DNA from: Candidatus Aminicenantota bacterium
GTDB taxonomy: Bacteria > Acidobacteriota > Aminicenantia > Aminicenantales > Aminicenantaceae
DNA: 64,000 nucleotides
Reading direction: 5' to 3'
Assembly: GCA_011773465.1 (NCBI GenBank)
Contig: WVXO01000012.1
Coordinates: forward strand, 2,368-66,367
Shown in pieces: positions 25,867 through 34,525 of this stretch. Both the position numbers and the translations under genes were made by a program. Each line of letters opens with the position of its first letter. The first letter of the stretch is position 1. The notes under the pieces are model-generated. The model was given only the letters and a program-made list of their open reading frames with translations, had not been told where the DNA came from and did no database searches.

Positions 25867-27939
25867 CTAACCTATCTTTGAGTAAGGAGTTCTTTCTTGG
25901 AATTCCTGCTGCTTGCCGTCGTTCCAGGTGCTAACGGGCCTCAGGTAACCCACTATCCTGGAGTAAACTTCTGTCTCTTCGTCGCATTCAGGACATTTGG
26001 GGAACTCTCCCTTAACATATCCATGATTCGGACAGACGCTAAAAGTGGGAGTGATACTGAAATAGGGGAGTTTTGTTTCAGCAATCTTCCTGACTAATTT
26101 TTTGCATGTTTCCTTGTCAATTGCTTCGGGGAGAAAGGAATGAAATATAGTCCCCCCTGTATAAAGCGGCTGAATATCCTTTTGATGCTCCACAGCTTCG
26201 AAGATATCTCGAGTTGCGTCCACGTTGAGCTGAGTTGAATTAGTGAGATAGGGATACTTATCTGTTCCTGCAGTGATGATGCTGTGGTATTTCTGTTTGT
26301 CAAGCCTTGCCAGGCGGTAAGAAGTTGATTCCGCCGGTGTTGCCTCCAAATTATAAATACTGCCTGTCTCTTCCTGAAATTCTTTGATGGTATCTCTCAT
26401 GAATTCGAGCACTTCCAAGGTGAATTCCTTTCCTTCTGGAGTGCCGATTCCTTTTCCCAGAAAATTCAGACAGGCCTCATGCATGCCGCAAATACCGATG
26501 GTGGAAAAATGATTATCAAAATGACCAAGGTAGACCATGGTGTAAGGCATCATTCCTTTGGCCATCATGTTATTGACGACTTCTCTTTTCGTCTCGAGCG
26601 ATTCTTTGGCTAATATCATTATATTCTTTAACCTGGCAAAGAACTCCTCACGCGAGCTTGCTTCATAACCAATTCTGTTGAGGTTTATGGTCACCACACC
26701 TACCGAACCTGTAGAATCTCCTGGTCCCCACATGCTGCCAGGTCTTCTCTGGAGTTCCCGCTGGTCAAGGTTTAAGCGACAGCACATGGCTCTTATGTCA
26801 CCGGGATCCAGGTTTGTACCGATATAATTTTGAAAATAAGGGATTCCATACTTGGCCGTGACTTCAAACAGAAGATTGGCGTTCGGAGAATCCCAGTCAA
26901 AATCTTTGGTTAAATTGTAAGTAGGTATCGGAAAAGTAAAAACACGGCCCTTCTGGTCTCCTTTGAACATCAACTCCAGAAAAGCCTTATTGATCATATC
27001 CATTTCTTTCTGGTAATCTCCATAGGTCGAATCCTGCTCTTCTCCTCCGATAATAACATTCTTATCCTTCATGTCTGCGGGAACCGTCCAATCAAAAGTC
27101 AGGTTGGAGAAAGGAGTCTGCCATCCCCATCGAGAGGGAACGTTCAGCCCAAAGATAAGCTTCTGGATATCTTGTTTGACGCTTTCGAAGTCAAGGTTGT
27201 CGGCTCTAACAAAAGGGGCCAGAAGAGTATCGACACTGGAAAAAGCTTGAGCCCCAGCAAATTCTCCCTGCATTGTGCCGATAAAATTCACCATATGCAG
27301 AGTTGCCGTTTCCATATGTTTAGCAGGAAAAGAATGGACTTGATTGGGCACATGACCGAATCCTTTTTTGAGAAGGTTCTCCAGTGACCAGCCCGCACAA
27401 TAGCCCACGATAGGGTAGGAAAGGTCATGGACATGGAAATCTCCTTCCATATGAGCCTTCTTGATTTTGTCTGAATAAAGCTGGTTGAGGGCGAAATTCG
27501 AAAGAACCTCGCCGGCCACTCTGGCATTCAGCCCTGAAAAACTCATCACGCCTTCGTTGCTGTTCTCTTTTATCTTCCAATCAGCATCATTGATGTAATC
27601 CTTGATTAGTCTCTCTAGATTGATACCAGTCTCCCTTGCCTCCCTGATCTCTTTGTGCCTTTCCCTATAAAGTATGTATGACTTAGCAATCTCATGATAT
27701 CCCCGCTTCATAAGCACCATCTCTACGATGTCTTGGATCTGTTCCACAGAGGGAATGGTATAGCCTCCGAATTTTTCTTCCAGCATGAAAGTCACAATAT
27801 CAGAGACTGTTCTGGCTGCGCCATTATCTGTAAGCCCGTGAGATTCCATCGCCTTATAAACTGCGTTTGTAATCTTATCCTGAACAAAGTCAGCAATATT
27901 GCCATCTCTTTTCTTGATTCTGGAAATTGTCCTCGGCAT
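25867..27939 (-). CDS. nrdD: Anaerobic (class III) ribonucleoside-triphosphate reductase
   Basis: The N-terminal ATP-cone (about residues 3-95) is followed by the catalytic barrel with RAMCCRLNLD and ICGMHEACLNFLG, which provide Cys residues of the active site. The C-terminus has the metal-binding cluster CPNHGY...CPEC and the glycyl-radical loop RIVGYLRPVSTW (Gly664). The length of 690 is normal. The enzyme makes dNTPs from NTPs without oxygen, which points to anaerobic growth. It heads an operon with a glutaredoxin, nrdG and dut, read from a promoter carrying two NrdR-like boxes. Confidence 0.95.
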   Translation of the reverse strand: MPRTISRIKKRDGNIADFVQDKITNAVYKAMESHGLTDNGAARTVSDIVTFMLEEKFGGYTIPSVEQIQDIVEMVLMKRGYHEIAKSYILYRERHKEIREARETGINLERLIKDYINDADWKIKENSNEGVMSFSGLNARVAGEVLSNFALNQLYSDKIKKAHMEGDFHVHDLSYPIVGYCAGWSLENLLKKGFGHVPNQVHSFPAKHMETATLHMVNFIGTMQGEFAGAQAFSSVDTLLAPFVRADNLDFESVKQDIQKLIFGLNVPSRWGWQTPFSNLTFDWTVPADMKDKNVIIGGEEQDSTYGDYQKEMDMINKAFLELMFKGDQKGRVFTFPIPTYNLTKDFDWDSPNANLLFEVTAKYGIPYFQNYIGTNLDPGDIRAMCCRLNLDQRELQRRPGSMWGPGDSTGSVGVVTINLNRIGYEASSREEFFARLKNIMILAKESLETKREVVNNMMAKGMMPYTMVYLGHFDNHFSTIGICGMHEACLNFLGKGIGTPEGKEFTLEVLEFMRDTIKEFQEETGSIYNLEATPAESTSYRLARLDKQKYHSIITAGTDKYPYLTNSTQLNVDATRDIFEAVEHQKDIQPLYTGGTIFHSFLPEAIDKETCKKLVRKIAETKLPYFSITPTFSVCPNHGYVKGEFPKCPECDEETEVYSRIVGYLRPVSTWNDGKQQEFQERTPYSKIG

Positions 27940-28059
27940 ATGCCGCCTCCTCTATATATACAAAGAATTAATTGCTCTTTTTTTCTCATTCCCCAACAGA
28001 AAAACCCCAGAATTAACGCTCTCTAACCCCTTAAAAAAAAGAAATAGGGAATGAAAAAA

Positions 28060-28107
28060 ATGCCATATGTTGTATATTCCTTGAATGAGAGATACAAAAT
28101 ATTGTAT
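28060..28107 (-). promoter_or_regulatory. Two tandem NrdR-like boxes upstream of nrdD
   Basis: ATACAAAATATTGTAT (28092-28107) matches the NrdR-box consensus acaCwAtATaTwGtgt at 13 of 16 positions by my count. ATGCCATATGTTGTAT (28060-28075) matches at 11 of 16. Their starts are 32 bases apart, about three helical turns, which is the usual tandem spacing. They fall just downstream of the predicted transcription start, where repressor binding would block nrdD transcription when dATP is high. No nrdR gene is in the window. Confidence 0.7.
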
Positions 28108-28120
28108 CTGCGACAAAAAA

Positions 28121-28147
28121 TTTATACCCTACTATCTTCTTTGTCAA
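28121..28147 (-). promoter_or_regulatory. nrdD operon promoter
   Basis: Reading the minus strand, TTGACA (28147-28142) is followed 15 bases later by TATAAA (28126-28121), in an AT-rich stretch. The -35 is perfect. The spacing is slightly short, though ATAAAT one base on would give 16. The predicted start lies near 28114, just before the NrdR-like boxes. Confidence 0.6.
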
Positions 28148-28182
28148 GTGTTTTTTTAAATTTTTTTATTTTTTTTCAATAA

Positions 28183-28349
28183 GTGCGGGTTTGATGGATC
28201 AAACCCCTACAATAAAAATATAATTTATCTTGTGTAGGCGTTTGATTTATCTTATGTAAGGGTTTAGGTTTATCCAGTGTACATGTTTGATTTATCTTAT
28301 GTAGGGGCTTGATTTATCTGTAGGGGCTTGATTTATCAAGCCCACCTTT
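28183..28349 (+). repeat. Family A repeat array 5 with 22-base half-unit ladder
   Basis: A reverse full unit, GCGGGTTTGATGGATCAAAC... (28183-28212), has compensatory arms. It is followed by four left half-units at near 22-base spacing (TGTAGGCGTTTGATTTATC, TGTAAGGGTTTAGGTTTATC, TGTACATGTTTGATTTATC, TGTAGGGGCTTGATTTATC). A complete unit ends the array at 28348. Only the last unit has a right arm. The array lies between the nrdD promoter and the YjbQ gene. Confidence 0.85.
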
Positions 28350-28375
28350 TTATCGTATTAATAAAGAGGTGATAA

Positions 28376-28768
28376 ATGAGATCAATTGAAGTCAGGACTC
28401 AGGCAAGAGAAGAATTGGTGGATATAACAGCAAAAGTCAGAGAAGAGCTGGTTTCTACAGGTATTAAAGACGGAATCTGCTATGTCTATGTCCCCCACAC
28501 AACAGCCGCAGTGACCATCAACGAGAGTGCTGATCCCTCTGTTAAAGAAGATATCCTCATGACTCTGAGAAAAATCGTCCCGGATTCCCTCCCCTACAAA
28601 CACTCTGAAGGAAACTCCCCTGCCCACGTTAAAGCCTCTCTTATCGGCTCCTCGATCAAGGTTATCGTAGAAGAGAGACAGCTTTCTCTCGGGACTTGGC
28701 AGGGGATCTTCTTCTGCGAATTTGATGGTCCAAGAAATCGCAGGGTCTTTATAAAAACTTCTTCTTAA
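28376..28768 (+). CDS. YjbQ/UPF0047 family protein
   Basis: The ATG follows AGAGGTG. The family pattern is complete: YVPHTTAAVTINESADPSVKEDI, HSEGNSPAHVKASLIGSS with the conserved His residues, and LSLGTWQGIFFCEFDGPRNRRVFIK. The length of 130 is standard. Members have been annotated as secondary thiamine-phosphate synthase because of weak activity; the true role is unsettled. It is isolated by family A arrays on both sides. Confidence 0.9.
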   Translation: MRSIEVRTQAREELVDITAKVREELVSTGIKDGICYVYVPHTTAAVTINESADPSVKEDILMTLRKIVPDSLPYKHSEGNSPAHVKASLIGSSIKVIVEERQLSLGTWQGIFFCEFDGPRNRRVFIKTSS

Positions 28769-28855
28769 GAATCTAGGAAATTGCTTGTTAGAAGGACATA
28801 ACTCACGAACGATGAAAATGGATTAAGGTTATGCTTTCTTAGGTTCAATATAGAT

Positions 28856-29026
28856 AGGTTTGATAAATCAAATTCCTACATTACAAAAGGTGGGCTTGAT
28901 AAATCAAGCCCCTACACAAAATGAATTATGCTCCTACACAAGATAAATCAAGCCCCTACATAAAACGAATAAAGATCCTACATAAGATAAATCATGCCCT
29001 TGCACAAAATGAATCATGCCCTTGCA
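28856..29026 (-). repeat. Family A repeat array 6
   Basis: This fills most of the 344-base gap behind the YjbQ gene. A diverged unit TAGGTTTGATAAATCAAATT (28856 on) and a perfect unit GGTGGGCTTGATAAATCAAGC... (28889-28916) are followed by about five half-units of the CCCTACA arm (for example GATAAATCAAGCCCCTACAT, GATAAATCATGCCCTTGCAC). The extra half-units again trail only on the CCCTAC side. The ORF called at 28921-29301 is produced by these repeats. Confidence 0.85.
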
Positions 29027-29112
29027 GAATTGGATATTCTCTGACTAATTACCCTGCTACGAAGGGATTATCGCCAAAATCTATTTTTCAAACAGCAAGG
29101 CTTATCTTTAGG

Positions 29113-29997
29113 TTAGGGAACTTGCCTGGCATTAGATCCATCCACCTTGATCCTCTCTTCCAAAATCGGGATAATCTCCGGCGAAAGGAGAAAGCCTTCG
29201 ATCTTCCGGGCCAAATTGTGCGCAGGAATGTCAGGCTTAAAAGGGGAAATAAGATCCTCGGCCAATCTCTTCTTCTGAATCTCAAACTCTGGATCATCTA
29301 GTCTTCTTGTCTCGTCATACACGGCTTGAATATGACTTTTCATCTCTTCTTCATCGATATCAACCCAAAGGGGAACATGAATTTTCATCGCTTCTAATGT
29401 TCTACTCAAAATTTCCTCTTTTCTTGTTTGGTACAAACGGGAAGGAATACGCCTGATCCTTTCTAAGCTTCTTATCTGGCCTTTGTAATTACTGGCTTGG
29501 CCTATACGCGCCTCTCCTTTAGGAGGAATGATGCAGGGGATAAACTCTTGAAGCTGAAAAATTTGATGGGATTCAAGTCCTTCTTCAATTTGTCTGGCTA
29601 AATCCCTTACACTTTCCTGCATCTCTAATCTTGCTTTCTTTATCTCTTTATCAAGACGGCGATAGTTCTGGACCACATCAGGAGGAATCTCTTTTCTCTC
29701 GCCAAGGTAACTCTTAATCTCTTTGAGAGACTCCTCCATCTTGTCCTGCTGGTAGAGGAGGGTAGCTATAAACCTTTCCCTCAATTTTTTGCTCTCTTCG
29801 GCACTTCTTAGAATCATTTCCATCTGCTCCTGCGTGAGATCTAAGCCGTTGATCAGGTTAAGCAACCTAATTTCCCTTTGCAGCTGCTCAGCTTTTTCTA
29901 ACTTTTCTGCAGGAAACTTCGTAGGGCCCCCAAAAAGACCTATATTCAAAAAGAAAACCATTACCAGCCAAGAAATCAAAATTTTTTCCTTTTCCAT
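29113..29997 (-). CDS. Exported helical protein of unknown function (LTQEQ motif)
   Basis: AGGAGG stands 5 bases before the ATG. A signal peptide (MEKEKILISWLVMVFFLNIG) leads into a long charged helical protein. INGLDLTQEQMEMILRSAEE recalls the LTxxQ motif of CpxP/Spy-like periplasmic proteins. A coiled-coil-like stretch (YRRLDKEIKKARLEMQESVRDL) follows. The second half (FQLQEFIPCIIPPKGEARIGQ) is not recognised. It is likely a periplasmic sensor or chaperone-like protein. The HAD gene follows it on the same strand only in the reverse order of transcription, so no operon is implied. Confidence 0.6.
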   Translation of the reverse strand: MEKEKILISWLVMVFFLNIGLFGGPTKFPAEKLEKAEQLQREIRLLNLINGLDLTQEQMEMILRSAEESKKLRERFIATLLYQQDKMEESLKEIKSYLGERKEIPPDVVQNYRRLDKEIKKARLEMQESVRDLARQIEEGLESHQIFQLQEFIPCIIPPKGEARIGQASNYKGQIRSLERIRRIPSRLYQTRKEEILSRTLEAMKIHVPLWVDIDEEEMKSHIQAVYDETRRLDDPEFEIQKKRLAEDLISPFKPDIPAHNLARKIEGFLLSPEIIPILEERIKVDGSNARQVP

Positions 29998-30063
29998 GTC
30001 AACCTCCTAATAATTAGACAAAAAATAGAAAGAATTCTTTGTCTTAGTTCCCCTGAATAAAAT

Positions 30064-30669
30064 TTAGAAAGAAAGTCCTATTTCCCTGAGAATGGCTTCA
30101 AGGTCGGTTTGAGGCCCCATGTGGATAGCGTTTATTCCTAGTTTTTCGGCTGCTTCGATATTCTCTTCTCTATCATCGATAAAGACGCATTCCTTTGCCG
30201 GAAACCCAGCCCTCTCCAAAGCTTTTCTGAAGATTTGTGGATGGGGCTTCATAAATCCAACCTCGAAGGACAGGACATATTCATCAAAAATCAAGATTTC
30301 AGGAAATTTCTTTTTAATGAAGCCATAGCGCATAATATCTGTGTTGGAAAGCAAGACAAGCCTGTAATTTCTCTTCAACCTTTTCATGATTTGAAGCACA
30401 GGTGGATTAAGAGAAAAGACATCGTTATAGATAGAGAAGAAGGTATCGTAATCTATGCGGGCTTCTAGTTCTTGTATGACTCGTGTATGAAAATCCTGGG
30501 GAGTTATCTCTCCTTTATCGAAGAACTCAACAAGGTCAAAATGAGCAGAGGCCAATTCTCGAATCTCTTCTTTTGAATAGGGAGAATAATTTGCAATCTT
30601 TTCGAAGAAAATATTATTGTCGAAAAAAATAATCACCTTGCCCAGATCAGAAAACACACACCGAATCAT
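30064..30669 (-). CDS. HAD-superfamily hydrolase (HAD-IA, phosphatase-like)
   Basis: Motif I is FSDLGKVIIFFD with the nucleophile Asp. Motif II is LVLLSNTD, the Lys lies in GFMKPHPQIFRKAL, and motif III is CVFIDDREENIEAAEKLG. A helical cap sits between motifs I and II. The length of 201 and the motif set fit HAD-IA small-molecule phosphatases related to YihX-type alpha-glucose-1-phosphatases. The substrate is not determinable. It is transcribed leftwards, behind the MFS gene. Confidence 0.88.
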   Translation of the reverse strand: MIRCVFSDLGKVIIFFDNNIFFEKIANYSPYSKEEIRELASAHFDLVEFFDKGEITPQDFHTRVIQELEARIDYDTFFSIYNDVFSLNPPVLQIMKRLKRNYRLVLLSNTDIMRYGFIKKKFPEILIFDEYVLSFEVGFMKPHPQIFRKALERAGFPAKECVFIDDREENIEAAEKLGINAIHMGPQTDLEAILREIGLSF

Positions 30670-30784
30670 AGAATCACATCTTCCTCAAAGATGGGAGAGA
30701 GATTTTATAACAGAAACAAGGAAGGGAAGCAATATTTTGTGTCTGGGCTAGTTTATATGTGGGATTCCTTGAAGAGGCCTTGCC

Positions 30785-32050
30785 TCAATCTCCGGCCTGG
30801 GCAAGTTTTGTGGGAAGTTCAATTCCTGCTTTCTCTCTCTTATCAGCAAATTTCAGCAATAGAGAAAAGACAAGCCCAACAAAGCCCAAGCAAGCAAACA
30901 TGATCATCGTATTCGTGAATTCTCCTCCCGAAAGATCCCTTATTTTTCCCGCAAACCAGGGGAAAATCGTTAATCCGATATTCTGGATGCAGGTCATCAT
31001 GCCAAAAGCTGTACCCAGTCGCCTCTCCTCTACCATGATAGGTATCACAGGCCAGAGAGCCGCTGGGACCAAAGAGAAGGATATCCCTATCATGATCATG
31101 GGAATAACAGGATGAATATAGGTAAGCCCCAGCATTGAATGAGCGGGGACAAGCAATAGAGAGCCAAAAATCATCATGATTCCCCTTTTGCCGATTTTAT
31201 CCACGAGAAGTCCCAAAAGAGGCGTGAAAATCATGGAGGCTGTAAAAATCATAGACGTGTAACGGCCCCCCAGAACAGCACTAAACCCGAATTTCGTCTG
31301 GAGTAATAAGGTTGAAAAAGCTGTAAAAGGGAAAATTGCAGAGTAAAAGGTCATGCAAAGCAGGCAAACAAACCAGTAAGAAGTCCTAAATCTATAAATA
31401 TCTTGAAAAGAGAATTTTTCTGCTTCACTCTCTTTTTTCTCTTTCTTAAAATACTTTTCTTTGGACTTATCTATGCCTGAATAAACCAAGAAGAGAGTGA
31501 AGCTTACAAACATGATCACTGCCGATACCCAGATTGCCATTCGCCAGGAGCCGCTCCATTCTTGAATGTTAGCTGCAGAATTAAAGGCAGCAATAGTGCC
31601 AAGCCTGGCAATGGTTATGAGCATCCCAAAAGCAAAAGCAAGTTCTTTTCCTTTAAACCATCTGGAGAGAATTTTATCCATGGTTATGATGAGAGATTCT
31701 GAACCCAGGCCATATATAAATCTTCCTAGAAGCATTATCAAGAAAGTGGAGCCTGATGCTGTTATAATTACTCCGATAGCACAAAGAGCCGCAAATATTG
31801 TACCTGCTTTTCTGATACCGATTATGTCCAGAAAAATGCCTCCCAGAAGGACCATGATTATATTGGGAAGTGAATATACGCTGAAGAATAGCCCGAACTC
31901 TGCACTACTTATTCCCATTCCTTTTATGATAAAATCTGCAACAGGGCTTACCGCATCATAGGCATAATAGGAGCCAAAAATCACTAAACCCATCAACACC
32001 AGGATGAGCCATCTTAGTTTGAGGACCGTTTCTTTTGTCTTCTCGGCCAT
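30785..32050 (-). CDS. Major facilitator superfamily transporter
   Basis: I choose ATG 32050 (MAEKTKETVLKLRW), because GGAGAG lies directly before it; the track extends to a TTG at 32095. About twelve membrane helices are visible. The loop pattern LLGGIFLDIIGIRKAG and GRFIYGLGSESLII in the first half and LVDKIGKRG in the second are typical MFS A-motif regions. A charged central loop (IDKSKEKYFKKEKKESEAEKF) separates the two six-helix halves. The substrate cannot be judged; organic-anion or nitrate/nitrite-type MFS members look similar. Confidence 0.88.
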   Translation of the reverse strand: MAEKTKETVLKLRWLILVLMGLVIFGSYYAYDAVSPVADFIIKGMGISSAEFGLFFSVYSLPNIIMVLLGGIFLDIIGIRKAGTIFAALCAIGVIITASGSTFLIMLLGRFIYGLGSESLIITMDKILSRWFKGKELAFAFGMLITIARLGTIAAFNSAANIQEWSGSWRMAIWVSAVIMFVSFTLFLVYSGIDKSKEKYFKKEKKESEAEKFSFQDIYRFRTSYWFVCLLCMTFYSAIFPFTAFSTLLLQTKFGFSAVLGGRYTSMIFTASMIFTPLLGLLVDKIGKRGIMMIFGSLLLVPAHSMLGLTYIHPVIPMIMIGISFSLVPAALWPVIPIMVEERRLGTAFGMMTCIQNIGLTIFPWFAGKIRDLSGGEFTNTMIMFACLGFVGLVFSLLLKFADKREKAGIELPTKLAQAGD

Positions 32051-32240
32051 CGTCTCTCCTTTTTTCCCTTTGAGAATCCTCAAGATGAATCTCAAAGGGC
32101 TTTTATGAATTTCAAAGGCGTTCGATTTGTCAAAAGTGAATCAATAAATTTTCCCTCGAATGCCTTAGAAAAATATGATAATAAAAAGAAGGTGTCAAGA
32201 TTTTTTTCTTTAATTATCAGAATATGAATCTAGACAGACC

Positions 32241-32588
32241 ATGAAGATTTGCCCTTACTGCAACAGTTCAATTCCAGAAAAGGAAGAAAAATGCCCTTCC
32301 TGTGGCGCAGCCTACTGGGAACCAGAACAGGATAAATTAGAAAAGACAGTTGAAACGCAAGAAAGCGAAGAAGGGCGGGGCTGTCTTTCTCTTTTTCTCG
32401 TGCCTCTTTTTCTCGCGATTGGAGTAGCCGCCCTTTTAATCGCAGCTGGATTTGCCGTTAACCTTGTGGTCCATTTTGAAAGCAACCAAGTTAAAATCAT
32501 TTGGATTGGTTCTTCTCTCCTTGCGGGAATTGCCATATATCTTTTGCTTTCAAAAATCAAAAAGCAAAGGGAGAGGAAGAGTACATAG
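32241..32588 (+). CDS. Small zinc-ribbon membrane protein
   Basis: The N-terminus MKICPYCNSSIPEKEEKCPSCGAAYW holds two C-x-x-C pairs of a zinc ribbon. An acidic linker follows, then two membrane helices (LFLVPLFLAIGVAALLIAAG and VKIIWIGSSLLAGIAIYLLL), ending in a basic tail. Such proteins are common and functionally unassigned. The next 200 bases to the amidase gene hold nothing recognisable. Confidence 0.7.
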   Translation: MKICPYCNSSIPEKEEKCPSCGAAYWEPEQDKLEKTVETQESEEGRGCLSLFLVPLFLAIGVAALLIAAGFAVNLVVHFESNQVKIIWIGSSLLAGIAIYLLLSKIKKQRERKST

Positions 32589-32792
32589 CTGAGCAAAGGA
32601 TAGAGGCAATAAAATGGATAGATGTGAACAATGGAAAGACATGAGTTGGGGACAGATATAAGTAGCAAGCAGCAAGAAAGAAATGGACTATCGTTTTAAA
32701 TTGGGCTATCGTTTCAAAATGAACCTGGTTTGACCTCTCTACAAAAGATCTATTCTAATGAAAAAATTTATTGAAGGAAGGAGAAAAAATCC

Positions 32793-34493
32793 ATGGAAAC
32801 TTTAAGAAAAAAGAAAGGGTCCTCCGCGGTCTTGGTTTTTATCGCCATAGCTTCTGTTTTTCTTCTGATTATAGTTGGAGCCTTTGTTCTGTACCATATC
32901 AAAGGAAAGAGAATAACAACGAAAGATATCGCTGCAAGTGAAAAGGTGATCGGGCTCGAATTCACCTCCAAAGAAAGAAAATTGATGCTGGATGACGTAA
33001 GGAGAAATCTTTCGACGTACGAGGAGCTGAGAAAGATTTCCCTCCAAAACAGCGTCCCTCCAGCCCTTCTCTTTAATCCTGTCATACCTGGGATGCATTT
33101 AGATAAAGACCGGAAGCCTTCAAAAATACCAGAGGCGTCAGGCGTTCAAGTGCCTTCGAATTTTGAAGATTTAGCCTTTTATTCGGTAACAGAACTAGCA
33201 CAGCTGATCAAATCGCGGAAGATAACTTCCACCGAGCTTACAAAGCTTTATCTCGAACGCCTTAAGAAATTTGGCCCCCGCTTGGAATGTGTTATCACCT
33301 TGACTGAAGAATTGGCTTTAGCTCAGGCAAAGCAGGCTGACGAGGAGATAGCTTCAGGCCGCTACAGAGGACCTCTTCACGGCATCCCCTGGGGAGCAAA
33401 AGACCTACTATCTACAAAGGGAATAAAGACAACCTGGGGAGCCATGCCTTACAAAGACCAAATCATAGATGTGGATGCCACTGTGGTTAAGCGACTTGAA
33501 GAAGCAGGAGCAGTGCTTGTGGCCAAACTTACGATGGGGGCCTTGGCTTGGGGAGATGTCTGGTTTGACGGAAAAACAAAAAATCCCTGGAATCCAGAAC
33601 AAGGTTCGAGCGGCTCGTCTGCTGGTTCGGCCGCTGCAACGGCTGCTGGCCTTGTTGGATTCTCCATCGGTACGGAAACCTGGGGTTCGATTGTCTCCCC
33701 TTCTACAAGATGCGGTGTAACCGGACTGCGCCCGACTTTCGGCCGCGTGAGCCGCTACGGGGCCATGGCTTTAAGCTGGAGCATGGACAAGATCGGCCCC
33801 ATCTGTCGCTCTGTTGAAGATTGTTCTCTGGTTTTCAATGCGATATACGGCCCCGATGGAAAAGACTTTACCGTGGTCAACCTCCCCTTTAACTGGGATC
33901 CGTCGCTTGATCTCAAGGATATCCGTATAGGCTACCTGAAAAAGGTCTTTGAAAGAAAATACAGAAACCAGAAAAACGACGAAGCTTCGCTCGAAGCCGT
34001 GCGTTCTCTAGGAGTGGAACTTGTACCTTTTGATCTTCCTGAACTTCCGGTTAACGCCCTTTCTTTTATCCTGAATGCAGAGGCCGCAGCAGCCTTCGAT
34101 GAGCTCACAAGAAGTAACAGGGATGATTTGATGGTTAGACAGATAAAGCAAGCCTGGCCCAACACCTTCCGGCAGGCAAGACTCATTCCGGCAGTGGAAT
34201 ATATCCAGGCTAACCGCGTCAGGACTCTCCTCATGGAGGAGATGGCCGAGAAGATGAAAGGAATAGATGTATATATCGCTCCCTCCTTCGGAGGGAACAA
34301 CCTCCTTTTAACAAATCTCACCGGACATCCTGCAGTCGTTGTACCCAACGGATTTGGTGAGAAGGGAAGTCCGACTTCTATTTCTTTTATCGGGAATCTC
34401 TTTGAAGAGGCCAAAACTCTAAGGGTAGCCAAAGCCTTCCAAGATGTAACGGGCTTTCACCGCAAACATCCTGACCTCGAAAAGAATTTCTAA
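32793..34493 (+). CDS. Membrane-anchored amidase-signature hydrolase
   Basis: AGGAAGGAG lies ahead of the ATG. An N-terminal anchor (VLVFIAIASVFLLIIVGAFV) without a clear cleavage site suggests a periplasmic enzyme tethered to the inner membrane. The amidase signature follows with the Ser-cisSer-Lys triad: Lys203 in PWGAKDLL, Ser275 in GSSAGSAAA, and nucleophile Ser299 in ETWGSIVSPSTRCG. The 24-residue Ser-Ser spacing is the family norm. About 95 residues between anchor and core are not recognised. It probably cleaves an amide in a peptide, amino-acid derivative or cell-wall fragment. Confidence 0.88.
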   Translation: METLRKKKGSSAVLVFIAIASVFLLIIVGAFVLYHIKGKRITTKDIAASEKVIGLEFTSKERKLMLDDVRRNLSTYEELRKISLQNSVPPALLFNPVIPGMHLDKDRKPSKIPEASGVQVPSNFEDLAFYSVTELAQLIKSRKITSTELTKLYLERLKKFGPRLECVITLTEELALAQAKQADEEIASGRYRGPLHGIPWGAKDLLSTKGIKTTWGAMPYKDQIIDVDATVVKRLEEAGAVLVAKLTMGALAWGDVWFDGKTKNPWNPEQGSSGSSAGSAAATAAGLVGFSIGTETWGSIVSPSTRCGVTGLRPTFGRVSRYGAMALSWSMDKIGPICRSVEDCSLVFNAIYGPDGKDFTVVNLPFNWDPSLDLKDIRIGYLKKVFERKYRNQKNDEASLEAVRSLGVELVPFDLPELPVNALSFILNAEAAAAFDELTRSNRDDLMVRQIKQAWPNTFRQARLIPAVEYIQANRVRTLLMEEMAEKMKGIDVYIAPSFGGNNLLLTNLTGHPAVVVPNGFGEKGSPTSISFIGNLFEEAKTLRVAKAFQDVTGFHRKHPDLEKNF

Positions 34494-34525
34494 ATGATTT
34501 TAATTCGAGTGTATAATAATATTAT

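Noticed and set aside
28183-29026. Regularly spaced repeats suggesting a CRISPR array
   Set aside because: The repeated unit is a palindrome or half-palindrome with changing sequence, there are no unique spacers of constant length, the copies are scattered over the window, and no cas gene is present.
28921-29301. 126-aa plus-strand ORF
   Set aside because: It is created by family A half-units and runs into the opposite-strand gene at 29113; there is no ribosome site and the product is low-complexity repeat translation.
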